Origin: Flammeovirgaceae bacterium UBA5008
GTDB taxonomy: Bacteria > Bacteroidota > Bacteroidia > Cytophagales > Cyclobacteriaceae
Reading direction: 5' to 3'
Assembly (NCBI GenBank): GCA_002398365.1
Contig: DGYK01000057.1
Location: 43,494-107,493 of the forward strand
DNA length: 64,000 bases
How positions within the stretch are numbered: the first letter of the stretch is position 1; every line of letters begins with the position of its first letter. The notes below the pieces were generated by a model. That model ran no database searches, had not been told where the DNA came from, and worked only from the letters and a program-made list of their open reading frames with translations. A program made the translations under genes and the position numbers. Shown here one piece after another: positions 1 to 8,166 of the stretch.

Positions 1-267
1 ACTCCCAATATGGATGATAAGTTCAATAAATATTTCTTGTTGGAAGGAATTGACTCTTCCGGTGAAGTAATTGACCTGTTGCCGAAAGATAATTGTGTCG
101 ATCAGTTTGAATCCATCCAAGTCCTTAACCGCTGGGGAGATCTGGTTTTTGAAAGTAAGGATCGAAACTTTATTTGGGATGCTAAAGGATTAGCAGCGGG
201 GGTTTATTTCTATCGGCTGAAGTTTACCAATAAGGAATACAAAAGCTCGCTGACAGTCTATTATTAA
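1..267 (+). CDS. C-terminal end of a secreted protein with gliding-motility-associated (CHU_C-like) domain, partial
   Basis: The reading frame is open from the first base and stops at TAA 265-267, so only the C-terminal 88 residues are visible. They begin TPNMDDKFNKYF and contain IQVLNRWGDLVFES and a final GVYFYRLKF strand, the pattern of the CHU_C / gliding-motility C-terminal domain. In Bacteroidota this domain is a sorting signal for the type IX secretion system, so the missing N-terminal part probably belongs to a large cell-surface or secreted protein. The ATG at position 10 is most likely an internal methionine, because the TPN turn of the domain lies before it. Confidence 0.8.
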   Translation, partial: TPNMDDKFNKYFLLEGIDSSGEVIDLLPKDNCVDQFESIQVLNRWGDLVFESKDRNFIWDAKGLAAGVYFYRLKFTNKEYKSSLTVYY

Positions 268-269
268 TC

Positions 270-983
270 CTACAAAGCTGCCGTAATGGTATTGCTTTTT
301 TTGACAAAGGCTTCCTTTTCACGCCACGTTACGCGCAACCACACATCTTTTTCACCGCTTACAGTCAGGCGGTGACCTTCTTCGAGAATATCCACTACCG
401 AAGCGCCTGCAGAAGGTCCGCTCATCAGGTAAACACCCGCCCGCGCTACCATAATTTGCGGTTTGGGTTCACCCAAATTGATAAACCAAGCCATGGCAAA
501 CGCTGTAATCACCAAAAAAAACGCAGGCACAAGTACAGACTCATGTCTTTTTTTCTGGAAAACCAGCCACGCAAAAAAGAAAAATAAAACAGTGGCTATC
601 ACCCAGTTAATTAAATCAGCATTTTTAGTGAGCCACCCAAGCAATTGTGATTGGGCGGTAGGTTTATAACCTTCCAGATGGTATTTATCGGCCAGCTCTT
701 CCATTTTCACCAGCGTTTGTTCGTCATCGGTAGCCTGATGGTAAAGATTAAGATAATAGAGTGCACTAGGTTGATCGAGGCCTTCTTTAATATAGGCCAT
801 TTTGAGTAGCATAGCAGGTGAATATTTTTTGTCACGCAGCAACGAATCGTAGAGGCGGAAGGACTGAGTGTATTGCTTAGCGCTAAAAAGGGAGTCGGCT
901 TTTTGCAGAATGGCGTTATTTTGTCCCCTCATTGCCAAGGGAATAACAATAAGTACAAGAATTTTTAAAATCTGGGTTTGCAT
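270..983 (-). CDS. BatE-like TPR and SH3-domain membrane protein
   Basis: A 237-residue protein with an N-terminal signal/anchor segment (residues 5-20), a helical TPR-like part (about 22-100: LQKADSLFSAKQY and SPAMLLKMAYIKEGL), two membrane segments near residues 125-142 and 150-168, and a C-terminal bacterial SH3-like domain (about 178-237, GVYLMSGPSAGASVVDIL). This order matches BatE proteins of the Bacteroidota Bat (aerotolerance) operons, but no other bat gene is in view. It converges on the preceding secreted-protein gene with a 2-base gap. Role unknown; a periplasmic/membrane scaffold is plausible. Confidence 0.6.
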   Translation of the reverse strand: MQTQILKILVLIVIPLAMRGQNNAILQKADSLFSAKQYTQSFRLYDSLLRDKKYSPAMLLKMAYIKEGLDQPSALYYLNLYHQATDDEQTLVKMEELADKYHLEGYKPTAQSQLLGWLTKNADLINWVIATVLFFFFAWLVFQKKRHESVLVPAFFLVITAFAMAWFINLGEPKPQIMVARAGVYLMSGPSAGASVVDILEEGHRLTVSGEKDVWLRVTWREKEAFVKKSNTITAAL

Positions 984-1007
984 TATTTTCTTATTCGATT
1001 ACCTTTG
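977..1007 (+). promoter_or_regulatory. Bacteroidota-type promoter for tRNA-Lys
   Basis: TTTG at 977-980, a spacer of exactly 19 bp, then TACCTTTG at 1000-1007. This is the -33/-7 arrangement (TTTG, N19, TAnnTTTG) used by the primary sigma factor of Bacteroidota. Transcription would start near 1014, about 75 bases before the tRNA. The -33 element overlaps the first codons of the divergent BatE-like gene. Confidence 0.75.
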
Positions 1008-1090
1008 CGTCCTCAATTACGGAAATGCCTTTTAAACGGGCAAATTTGAAGATTGGGAATCACCTTCGCCCAAAGCTACGGTGGTAGGAA

Positions 1091-1163
1091 GATCTCGTAG
1101 CTCAGTCGGTAGAGCATTACACTTTTAATGTAAGGGTCCTGGGTTCGAATCCCAGCGGGATCA
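1091..1163 (+). tRNA. tRNA-Lys (anticodon TTT)
   Basis: A 73-nt cloverleaf. The acceptor stem GATCTCG (1091-1097) pairs with CGGGATC (1156-1162), followed by discriminator A at 1163. The D arm is GCTC..GAGC, the anticodon loop is CTTTTAA with anticodon TTT, and the T arm contains GGTTCGAATCC. The CCA end is not encoded. It has its own promoter and terminator. The recombinase gene 218 bp downstream suggests its 3' end may serve as an attachment site. Confidence 0.97.
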
Positions 1164-1165
1164 CT

Positions 1166-1190
1166 AAGGGGCGAACATCCGCCCCTTTTT
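1166..1190 (+). terminator. Rho-independent terminator of tRNA-Lys
   Basis: The stem AAGGGGCG (1166-1173) pairs with CGCCCCTT (1180-1187) around a 6-base loop and runs into a T-tract ending at 1190. It starts two bases after the mature tRNA end. Confidence 0.9.
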
Positions 1191-1264
1191 CATTTCACAC
1201 CTTATGTTTTCGCTCAATTTCGAAGGTGGCGAATCCATAAAACAACAAACAAAACCATCTGATT

Positions 1265-1309
1265 TGTGACCAATCCTGTGACCAATGCACATGAGGTATA
1301 TTGGTCACA
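1265..1309 (+). repeat. Direct and inverted TGTGACCAAT repeats upstream of the integrase
   Basis: TGTGACCAAT occurs at 1265-1274 and again at 1277-1286, and its exact reverse complement ATTGGTCACA is at 1300-1309. The second and third copies form a perfect 10-bp inverted repeat around a 13-base loop. The cluster lies 73 bp before the integrase start and downstream of the tRNA. It could be arm-type binding sites for the recombinase, a regulator site, or part of the attachment region; the sequence alone does not decide. Confidence 0.75.
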
Positions 1310-1381
1310 GAATCTTACGTAAGGTCTTTCGATTGATTTACTGCTCCGCTAAGGAACGAGGTAACCTTAACTCATACTGTT

Positions 1382-2641
1382 ATGAACCTCAATCAAAAAT
1401 TCACCATTCGCTTCTGGCTGAACAAAAGAAAAGCAAACAGCCAAGGGCTTGTACCTATCTGGGCGCGGATCACCATTGATGGAAAGATTGCAGAGTGTTC
1501 TACGATGAAGCAAGTGATGTTTGTGCACTGGGATGCTGAGAACAATTGTGTTGCAAGGGAATGCCCAAGTGCCAAAGAGATCAACAAGCATCTTGTGTTG
1601 GTGGAAGCAGAAATCACGAAGCACTATAATATATTGGCTGCTACCCAAGAGTATGTTACCCCTGAAGAGGTAAAAAAATCTTACAAAGGAATCAAACCTG
1701 AACAAAAGACTTTTCTTCAGGTGTTTGACCAATTCATGGAACACATGGCTGACAAAGTGGAAGTAGGCGATATTAAGACCACACGCTATAATCGATTCGA
1801 AATATTAAAAAGCAAATGCAGTTCATTTTTGAAGCTTAAAATAAAAAAGTCGGACATCGAAATCAGCGAAGCAAAGCTTAACTTCATCACTGAGTTTCAG
1901 CAATATCTAAGAACGGTCGAAAAAATCGGCCATAACACCGCGATGAAGTATGCAAAGGACTTAAAGCAAGTAATGGAGTATGCTGTGACCCTGGAGTATG
2001 TGCCATCCAATAAGTTTACAAACTTTAAATGCACGTACAAACGCACTAAGAGAGAATTTCTTGACGAACAGGAGTTGGGCTTGATGTACGAAAAATCAAT
2101 GCCCGTGACTCGGTTGGAAGAGGTGCGTGACTGTTACATATTTGTTTGCTATACCGGTTACTCTTACTCCGATGCCGAAGCCTTGGGACCTGATCATATA
2201 GCTGTTGGAATTGATGGCCGCAAATGGATCATCCGGGATAGACAAAAAACGGATACGACAGAGAATATTCCATTGTTGCCCATTCCTCTTGAGATTATTG
2301 ATAAATATAAAAATCATCCTTACTGTAAAGCCAATCGCAAACTGTTACCACTGAACAGCAATCAGCGCTACAATGGCTATCTAAAAGAAGTGGCAGATAT
2401 ATGTGGCATCAAAAAGAATCTTACCAGCCACACCGCTCGCCACACATTTGCTACCACTGTGCTGCTTACGAATGATGTGCCCATGGAGACTACGATGGAA
2501 CTGTTAGGTCATACGGACATTCGAACTACTCAGATTTATGGAAAGATTGTTCAGAAGAAAATCAGCAAGGATATGGAACTTCTCAGGGCGAAAATGGCTC
2601 AAGGCGGCTCGCAATTACAACAAATTTCAACTTCACCATAG
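1382..2641 (+). CDS. Tyrosine recombinase (Bacteroidota mobile-element integrase)
   Basis: A 419-residue site-specific recombinase with an N-terminal arm-binding region (about 1-95), a SAM-like core-binding domain (about 100-205) and a catalytic domain (about 215-405). Visible catalytic elements are HTAR (H350, R353), LLGH (H377) and the nucleophile Y386 in QIYGK. The Arg-I box reads TGYSYSD, with Ser at 261 where most tyrosine recombinases have Arg; loss of this Arg is known for IntDOT-type integrases of Bacteroidota. The gene sits just downstream of tRNA-Lys and points away from it, the usual layout at the end of an integrated element. Full length, so probably active. Confidence 0.92.
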   Translation: MNLNQKFTIRFWLNKRKANSQGLVPIWARITIDGKIAECSTMKQVMFVHWDAENNCVARECPSAKEINKHLVLVEAEITKHYNILAATQEYVTPEEVKKSYKGIKPEQKTFLQVFDQFMEHMADKVEVGDIKTTRYNRFEILKSKCSSFLKLKIKKSDIEISEAKLNFITEFQQYLRTVEKIGHNTAMKYAKDLKQVMEYAVTLEYVPSNKFTNFKCTYKRTKREFLDEQELGLMYEKSMPVTRLEEVRDCYIFVCYTGYSYSDAEALGPDHIAVGIDGRKWIIRDRQKTDTTENIPLLPIPLEIIDKYKNHPYCKANRKLLPLNSNQRYNGYLKEVADICGIKKNLTSHTARHTFATTVLLTNDVPMETTMELLGHTDIRTTQIYGKIVQKKISKDMELLRAKMAQGGSQLQQISTSP

Positions 2642-2645
2642 TTTG

Positions 2646-2653
2646 TATCTTTG
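2646..2653 (+). promoter_or_regulatory. Putative -7 element for the HMA-AraC regulator
   Basis: TATCTTTG fits the Bacteroidota -7 consensus TAnnTTTG and lies 37 bp before the ATG of the regulator, just after the integrase stop. No TTTG is found at the ideal 19-bp spacing, so the -33 half is weak. Confidence 0.45.
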
Positions 2654-2690
2654 ATAAATTATTTTCACTTCGTATTGAGTTGATTAGCGC

Positions 2691-3266
2691 ATGACCCTCT
2701 ACATTAAAAATATGGTTTGCAACCGCTGCATTATGGTGGTTCGGCAGGAATTGGAGAAGCAAGGGTTTCATCCACAAAAGGTATCATTGGGAGAGGTTAT
2801 CCTGGAAGAAAATCAACTTAATGAAGCGCAGTTAAGCCGCTTGGATACTTCCCTGGTTGCTTTGGGTTTCGAACGGATTGACGACCGCAAGGCGAGGCTG
2901 ATTGAATCAGTCAAAAACCGGGTGATTCAAAAAATTCATCACGCAGACGCTGTCAACTTAAAATTCAATTGGTCGACAGTACTTGCCGAAGAATTGAAAG
3001 TGGACTATAATGCACTCAGCAGTCTCTTTTCTTCGGTAGAAGGCATCACGTTAGAACAATTCATTATCCGCCAGAAAATTGAACGCGTAAAGGAGTTGAT
3101 ATTCTATGATGAACTAAACTTCAGCGAAATTGCCAACCGTTTGGGCTATAGCAGCGTAGCTCATCTCTCAGCACAGTTTAAAAAAGTGACAGGTTTTACG
3201 CCTTCAGAGTTAAAGAAATCAAGAGATATTGACCAGAAGCGAAAACCTTTGGACAATATCAATTAA
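2691..3266 (+). CDS. HMA-like/AraC fusion transcriptional regulator (copper-type)
   Basis: A 191-residue protein. Residues 1-70 resemble a heavy-metal-associated (HMA) fold with a metal-site motif MVCNRC (C10, C13); residues about 105-180 form an AraC-type DNA-binding region with two helix-turn-helix units (NFSEIANRLGYSSVAHLSAQFKK then FTPSELK). A cysteine-pair metal site on an AraC reader suggests a cytoplasmic sensor of Cu+ or a similar thiophilic ion that controls the following copper genes; this is inferred from architecture and context. A paralog at 45565-46347 sits before a Cus-type efflux operon. The start at 2691 keeps the first beta strand of the HMA fold. Confidence 0.85.
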   Translation: MTLYIKNMVCNRCIMVVRQELEKQGFHPQKVSLGEVILEENQLNEAQLSRLDTSLVALGFERIDDRKARLIESVKNRVIQKIHHADAVNLKFNWSTVLAEELKVDYNALSSLFSSVEGITLEQFIIRQKIERVKELIFYDELNFSEIANRLGYSSVAHLSAQFKKVTGFTPSELKKSRDIDQKRKPLDNIN

Positions 3267-3274
3267 CCCTGCCC

Positions 3275-3502
3275 CTAATTCTCTGCGATTTCATCAATGA
3301 TGCTCTCGATCATAAGTTTGACATCGAACGTGTTTTCAATCCCTTTCAAGTATTCCTCTGGATTAGCCATAAGGCGGTGTTTGAAGTCAGCTATCAAGTC
3401 AACAAATTCCTTGTGAGACATTTTTGCTTTGGTTATTTTAAGATTCTCCAAGTGAGGACTTAAGGCTTCCCTAAGTGATCTCTTCCTATCAATAGTATTC
3501 AT
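3275..3502 (-). CDS. Hypothetical small protein
   Basis: 75 residues, mostly helical and charged, with no recognised motif (begins MNTIDRKRSLREAL, ends IIDEIAEN). It converges on the HMA-AraC regulator with an 8-bp gap and is divergent from copA, sharing the 140-bp region 3503-3642. Clean start and composition make a real gene likely, but function is unknown. Confidence 0.5.
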   Translation of the reverse strand: MNTIDRKRSLREALSPHLENLKITKAKMSHKEFVDLIADFKHRLMANPEEYLKGIENTFDVKLMIESIIDEIAEN

Positions 3503-3623
3503 ATTGATAAATACTTAGACGAACATCAAAAAGCATAAAATTCCACCTAAAAAGTTCAGAAATTCTATAACTCTTTTTGGGTATAGTATAATACTTTTCA
3601 ATGTGATGTAACCGATTTTTGTC

Positions 3624-3640
3624 ATTCTAAAGTTTAGAAT
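3624..3640 (+). promoter_or_regulatory. Perfect palindrome at the copA start (candidate operator)
   Basis: ATTCTAAA (3624-3631), G, TTTAGAAT (3633-3640): a perfect 8-1-8 palindrome ending two bases before the TTG start codon of copA. The half-site TTTAGAAT also occurs, in the opposite (inward-facing) arrangement, in the operators before the FecA-like receptor gene. A regulator bound here would block transcription or translation initiation of copA. Which protein binds is not shown. Confidence 0.65.
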
Positions 3641-3642
3641 CA

Positions 3643-5880
3643 TTGACCAGTTCCAAAAACAGCCGTCCAACAGTTAAACGCGAAACTTTTCCGGTTTTGG
3701 AAATGACGTGCGCGGCCTGTGCCGTAAGTGTGGAGTCCATTCTTAAGCAAGCTACTGGTGTGAAAGACGCAGGTGTGAATTTCGCTAATCAATCAGCGTG
3801 GGTGGAGTATGATAGCTCCGTTGCCCAACCAAGTGACCTCCAGAATACCGTTCGCTCCATCGGTTATGATTTAGTAGTGAATGTGGAAGACCCGCAAGCT
3901 GTTCAGGAAGAAGCACAACGCAAGCACTATACAGAACTCAAGAATCGCACACTGTGGTCTTCTATCTTATCGGTGCCAGTTGTAGTTATCGGAATGTTCT
4001 TTATGGATATGCCCTATGGCAATTACATCTCTATGATGTTTACGGCACCGGTGGTTTTCTGGTTTGGCAGGAACTTTTATGTGAATGCTTGGAAGCAGGC
4101 CAGACACGGTAAAGCGAATATGGATACGCTGGTAGCACTTTCAACAGGTATCGCTTTTATCTTCAGCACATTCAATACGTTCTTTCCTGAATTCTGGCAC
4201 CAGCGTGGTTTGCACGCGCACGTTTACTTCGAAGCGGCAGCCGTGGTGATTGCCTTTATTTTAGTAGGGAAATTGTTGGAAGAGCGGGCTAAATCCAGCA
4301 CCTCATCGGCCATCAAAAAACTAATGGGCCTGCAGCCCAAAATGGTGCGTGTGATGGTTGATGGAGTGGAACAGGAGATACCAATCGCATCCGTAAAGGT
4401 GGGTAACGTTATCTTGATAAAGCCCGGGGAGAAAATCCCGGTGGATGGCATGGTGAAAAATGGTTCATCGTATGTAGATGAAAGCATGATTTCAGGGGAG
4501 CCGGTTCCAGTGGAAAAAACAGCCGGTGAAAAAGTGTTTGCGGGTACAGTAAACCAAAAAGGCACCTTTCAGTTTGAAGCCGAAAAAGTAGGTGGCGATA
4601 CGATCCTTGCACAAATAATTAAAATGGTTCAGCAGGCGCAGGGCAGCAAAGCGCCTGTTCAAAAGTTGGTAGATAAAATCGCAGGTGTTTTCGTGCCTGT
4701 TGTAATTGGTATTGCCATCCTCACATTTGCCGTATGGATGTTGTTTGGCGGTGATAAAGCGTTTACTCATGCCCTACTTACTTCTGTCACGGTACTTGTG
4801 ATTGCTTGTCCGTGTGCGCTTGGACTTGCAACTCCAACCGCCATCATGGTAGGTGTTGGTAAAGGTGCTGAAAATAACATTTTGATTAAGGACGCAGAAA
4901 GTCTTGAACTGGCGCATAAGGTAAATGCAATAGTCCTCGATAAAACTGGTACCATCACCGAAGGCAAACCTGTGGTAACGAATCTAAGCTGGCAGGTTGA
5001 AAATGCTTTGCCTGAAATGAAGAACATTCTTTATGCATTGGAATCAAAATCGGAGCATCCCTTAGCGGAGGCTGTTGTGAATGACTTGAAGAAGGAATTC
5101 ATCAACAACGTAGCGATGACCGATTTTGAAAGCCTTACAGGTCGTGGTGTTCGGGCCATAGTTAATCATACTATGTATTTTATTGGCAACAAAAAGCTGC
5201 TTCATGAAAATCAAATCAATTTGACAGATGCTACCGAGCAACTGGCAACAAGTTGGCAGAGTGAAGCAAAAACAGTTGTCTTCTTCGCTAATGACAAAAC
5301 AGTGCTGGCTGTTATCGCTATTGCGGATAAAATAAAAGCTACATCAAAAGCTGCTATTGCTGCGCTTCAAGACAAAGGCATTGAAGTGTATATGCTCACG
5401 GGCGATAATGAACAAACGGCTAAGGCGGTTGCATCACAAGTCAACCTGAAGCACTATCAGGCAGACGTACTACCCGGTGACAAGGCTTCGTTCGTGAAAG
5501 AATTGCAAGAGCAAGGCAAAGTAGTGGCCATGGTGGGCGATGGCATCAACGACTCCCATGCGTTGGCGCAAGCCGATGTTAGCGTGGCAATGGGTAAGGG
5601 TTCGGACATAGCGATGGACGTAGCTAAAATAACCTTAATTACTTCCGATCTTCAGCTGCTGCCCAAAGCATTTAATCTTTCCAGAAAAACGGTCAGAGGT
5701 ATCAGACAGAACTTGTTCTGGGCGTTTATATATAATGTGATTGGCATTCCGTTGGCCGCAGGTGTACTCTATCCCGTAAATGGTTTTTTGCTCGACCCGA
5801 TGATTGCCGGTGCAGCCATGGCGTTGAGTTCGGTGAGTGTTGTCGGGAATAGCTTAAGGCTTAGGGCCTCAAAAATATAG
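3643..5880 (+). CDS. copA: Cu+-exporting P1B-type ATPase CopA
   Basis: A 745-residue inner-membrane copper pump. One N-terminal HMA domain (MTCAAC, residues 21-26), the Cu-transport CPC motif (C389-P390-C391), the phosphorylated Asp in DKTGT (D433), the P1B HP motif SEHPLAEA (H472, P473), and the hinge GDGIND (D633-D637). CPC plus this HMA arrangement indicates Cu+ efflux (P1B-1). The start codon is TTG at 3643: an in-frame TAA lies at 3628-3630 and the next ATG (codon 21) would cut into the HMA domain. The gene follows an HMA-AraC regulator and precedes a small HMA protein, forming a copper-homeostasis module. Confidence 0.95.
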   Translation: MTSSKNSRPTVKRETFPVLEMTCAACAVSVESILKQATGVKDAGVNFANQSAWVEYDSSVAQPSDLQNTVRSIGYDLVVNVEDPQAVQEEAQRKHYTELKNRTLWSSILSVPVVVIGMFFMDMPYGNYISMMFTAPVVFWFGRNFYVNAWKQARHGKANMDTLVALSTGIAFIFSTFNTFFPEFWHQRGLHAHVYFEAAAVVIAFILVGKLLEERAKSSTSSAIKKLMGLQPKMVRVMVDGVEQEIPIASVKVGNVILIKPGEKIPVDGMVKNGSSYVDESMISGEPVPVEKTAGEKVFAGTVNQKGTFQFEAEKVGGDTILAQIIKMVQQAQGSKAPVQKLVDKIAGVFVPVVIGIAILTFAVWMLFGGDKAFTHALLTSVTVLVIACPCALGLATPTAIMVGVGKGAENNILIKDAESLELAHKVNAIVLDKTGTITEGKPVVTNLSWQVENALPEMKNILYALESKSEHPLAEAVVNDLKKEFINNVAMTDFESLTGRGVRAIVNHTMYFIGNKKLLHENQINLTDATEQLATSWQSEAKTVVFFANDKTVLAVIAIADKIKATSKAAIAALQDKGIEVYMLTGDNEQTAKAVASQVNLKHYQADVLPGDKASFVKELQEQGKVVAMVGDGINDSHALAQADVSVAMGKGSDIAMDVAKITLITSDLQLLPKAFNLSRKTVRGIRQNLFWAFIYNVIGIPLAAGVLYPVNGFLLDPMIAGAAMALSSVSVVGNSLRLRASKI

Positions 5881-5985
5881 ACCGGAAATCATATAAAACT
5901 TTGTGGCTATTGTGTAATCATCTTCCCCGTGTAACCACGTTAATTTGTATATCACTCCAGTATAGAAACTTCAAACTAAAATTGT

Positions 5986-6192
5986 ATGGAAGCAGTAAAA
6001 TTCAATACCAACATTAAGTGTGCCGGCTGTATCGCCAAAGTAACCCCTTTCTTAAACGAAGCTGTGGGCGAAGACAATTGGGAAGTGGACATCAACAGTC
6101 CTTCCAAAGTGCTAACGGTTGTCAATGAGGTAAGCGAAGAGAAGATTGTTGAAGCGGTAAAGAAGGCCGGATATAAAGCAGAAAAAGCCTAG
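5986..6192 (+). CDS. Small HMA-domain protein, CopZ-like copper chaperone
   Basis: 68 residues with the complete ferredoxin-like HMA fold and a CAGC metal-binding pair near residue 12 (NIKCAGC). The usual Met before the first Cys is replaced by Lys. It follows copA by 105 bp. Its likely job is to carry Cu+ in the cytoplasm to CopA or to the regulator. Similar stand-alone HMA proteins are common next to copA in Bacteroidota. Confidence 0.85.
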   Translation: MEAVKFNTNIKCAGCIAKVTPFLNEAVGEDNWEVDINSPSKVLTVVNEVSEEKIVEAVKKAGYKAEKA

Positions 6193-6213
6193 TGTAATAT
6201 ATGGGTGGTCACG

Positions 6214-6864
6214 TTATTCTACCCAAATCCTTTCCGCCACTTGATGCGTCAGCAGTATTTCTTTTTTCGACTTGTGCTGCAGGGTAACGGAACCATCGAA
6301 CGGTTCTCTTTTCTTAAGAGTCACAGCATCTCCAATTTGCAATCCCTTTGCGTTCAGGTGGTCGAGGAATGATTTTTCGTCCTCACCAACTGCTGCAATG
6401 ATAGCGGTTAGTCCTTCTACGAGTTCGCTGAGCGAAGTTCGCTTTTGTGTGTGAATTTTTCCGTTGCTATCTGGGATAGGTTCTCCATGGGGGTCAAACT
6501 TGGGAAAGTTGAGCATCTCGTCCATGCGGCTATAGAAACGTTTGGAATCCACATGCTCCAGTTGCTCGGCTATGTCGTGCACCTCTTCCCAGCCCAGTTC
6601 CATTACTTTCACCAAGAACAACTCAGCCAACCGATGCCTTCTAATGATTGACAATGCTTCCTTCTTTCCCTTTTCCGTCAAGCGAATACCTTTATAAGGC
6701 GCATAGGAAACTACTTTCTTAGAGGCCAATCGTTTCATCATGCTGTTAACGGAAGGCTGCTTTACATTCAGTTTCTTAGCCAATTCCGAAACAAAAACCT
6801 CCCCCGTAGCCTGCGACAACGCATAAATGGATTTAATGTAGTTTTCTTCCGTAAGTGAGTCCAT
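6214..6864 (-). CDS. DtxR/MntR-family metal-dependent repressor
   Basis: 216 residues: an N-terminal winged helix (about 1-65, TEENYIKSIYALSQ, VKQPSVNSMMKRL), a metal-binding/dimerisation domain (about 66-140, RRHRLAELFLVKVMELGWEEVH and HVDSKRF) and a C-terminal SH3/FeoA-like domain (about 145-216). The family senses Mn2+ or Fe2+ and represses uptake genes. It converges on the copper chaperone gene and is divergent from the di-heme oxidoreductase operon, with a TTAGA/TCTAA inverted repeat between them that is a natural binding site. Whether iron or manganese is the effector cannot be told. Confidence 0.92.
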   Translation of the reverse strand: MDSLTEENYIKSIYALSQATGEVFVSELAKKLNVKQPSVNSMMKRLASKKVVSYAPYKGIRLTEKGKKEALSIIRRHRLAELFLVKVMELGWEEVHDIAEQLEHVDSKRFYSRMDEMLNFPKFDPHGEPIPDSNGKIHTQKRTSLSELVEGLTAIIAAVGEDEKSFLDHLNAKGLQIGDAVTLKKREPFDGSVTLQHKSKKEILLTHQVAERIWVE

Positions 6865-6881
6865 ATCCTTCCGTTTTAGTT

Positions 6882-6914
6882 CAAAAATAACAATTGCGAA
6901 GTATATTCATCAAA
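6882..6914 (-). promoter_or_regulatory. Putative promoter of the DtxR/MntR gene
   Basis: On the minus strand, TTTG (complement of 6911-6914), a 21-bp spacer and TATTTTTG (complement of 6882-6889) lead into the repressor gene, whose start codon is 18 bp further on. The spacing is two bases longer than ideal. The shared operator at 6922-6937 lies just upstream, so modest autoregulation is possible. Confidence 0.5.
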
Positions 6915-6918
6915 TTAA

Positions 6919-6949
6919 TTTGTTAGAACAGTCTAACTTTTTAATTTTG
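6919..6949 (+). promoter_or_regulatory. Promoter with embedded metalloregulator operator for the di-heme oxidoreductase operon
   Basis: TTTG (6919-6922), exactly 19 bp, TAATTTTG (6942-6949) is a canonical Bacteroidota promoter. Inside the spacer lies GTTAGA-ACAG-TCTAAC (6922-6937), an inverted repeat placed so that a bound repressor would exclude RNA polymerase. The DtxR/MntR-type gene next door is the obvious candidate binder. Confidence 0.75.
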
Positions 6950-6965
6950 GCAATCTTAAATTTGA

Positions 6966-8162
6966 ATGAAGAAGATTCGCCCCATACTATTTCTATCCAT
7001 AGTGGCTTTGTTTTGCCTACAAGCCTGTGAAACATTTGAACCCGTTGCCTTAGATGACTCCGCACTATTGGATGGCCCCGTTGCTGGCTTGTCGGCAGCG
7101 GAACACATTCAATTCTTAAAAGGCGATGCCTCGTTCAACAATCAAATATTTATTTCTTCCAATGGTCTCGGGCCATTGTTTGTAGCCACTTCTTGCGGGA
7201 GTTGCCATGCCGGTGACGGAAAGGGACATCCGTTTACTACACTAACGCGGTTCGGTCAAACCAACGAATCAGGAAATCAGTTTTTGAAGTTAGGTGGCCC
7301 TCAATTGCAGCATCGCTCCGTTCCAGGGTTTACTCCCGAACAAATTCCGGCCGGTGCAACCTTCTCTAAATTCACACCGCCCGCCAACACAGGGCTGGGC
7401 TTTTTAGATGCCGTAAGCGACAGTGATATTTTATTGTTCTCTGACCCCAATGATTTGAATGGCGATGGCATTAGCGGTGTACCTAATTGGGTTGAGTTAA
7501 AAGCGTATGTAATGCCGCGCGATGGAAGCGTTGTGCAAAACGGAAAGTACATAGGCAGGTTTGGCAAAAAGGCAGCTACCTACAACCTCTTGCAACAGAC
7601 GGCACAAGCATACAACCAAGACATCGGTATCACATCCACCTTTGAGCCAACCGATACTTATACAGGAGTCGAAATTGACCCGGAGATTTCCAACCAAGAA
7701 ATTCAAGACGTGGTTTTTTATTTGAAAACACTTAAAGCCCCTATTCCGCGCCAAGCGAATACTGATGTTCTTGCTGGTAAACAGTTATTCTTAAATGTTG
7801 GCTGTGGAAATTGTCATCGCCAAGAAATGAAGACGACCAACACGTCAATTCAATCACTCAGCAATAAGGTATTCTATCCATATACGGATTTATTGCTGCA
7901 TGACATGGGCAGTGGTTTGGACGATGGTTATACGGAAGGTTCAGCAAAAACATCTGAATGGAGAACCCCGCCACTGTGGGGCTTGGGGCTTTCTAAAAAT
8001 TCGCAAGGCGGTAAGTATTTTCTATTGCATGACGGTCGTGCAAAGAGTATTGAAGAGGCCATTCGCCTGCACGGTGGAGAAGGAACGAAAAGCAAGGAGT
8101 CATTTGAATCGTTGCCAGCGGGCGAAAAGAAAAAGCTAATCAGCTTTCTTGACAGTTTGTGA
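6966..8162 (+). CDS. Di-heme oxidoreductase (DHOR/thiol-oxidoreductase-like c-type cytochrome)
   Basis: 398 residues with a lipoprotein-type signal (LFCLQAC, Cys near 20) and two c-heme sites, CGSCH (C77, C80, H81) and CGNCH (C280, C283, H284). The order and spacing fit the di-heme oxidoreductase (DUF1111) family, periplasmic or outer-surface cytochromes of uncertain substrate. It is followed by a Rieske protein (5-bp gap) and a porin in one operon. The operon promoter contains a DtxR-type operator, so expression under metal limitation is predicted. The family is often found with iron-acquisition genes; that link here is inference. Confidence 0.85.
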   Translation: MKKIRPILFLSIVALFCLQACETFEPVALDDSALLDGPVAGLSAAEHIQFLKGDASFNNQIFISSNGLGPLFVATSCGSCHAGDGKGHPFTTLTRFGQTNESGNQFLKLGGPQLQHRSVPGFTPEQIPAGATFSKFTPPANTGLGFLDAVSDSDILLFSDPNDLNGDGISGVPNWVELKAYVMPRDGSVVQNGKYIGRFGKKAATYNLLQQTAQAYNQDIGITSTFEPTDTYTGVEIDPEISNQEIQDVVFYLKTLKAPIPRQANTDVLAGKQLFLNVGCGNCHRQEMKTTNTSIQSLSNKVFYPYTDLLLHDMGSGLDDGYTEGSAKTSEWRTPPLWGLGLSKNSQGGKYFLLHDGRAKSIEEAIRLHGGEGTKSKESFESLPAGEKKKLISFLDSL

Positions 8163-8166
8163 TACG

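Noticed and set aside
6193..6230. Possible terminator between convergent chaperone and repressor genes (GGGT...ACCC)
   Set aside because: Only a 5-bp stem with a long loop and no T-run.
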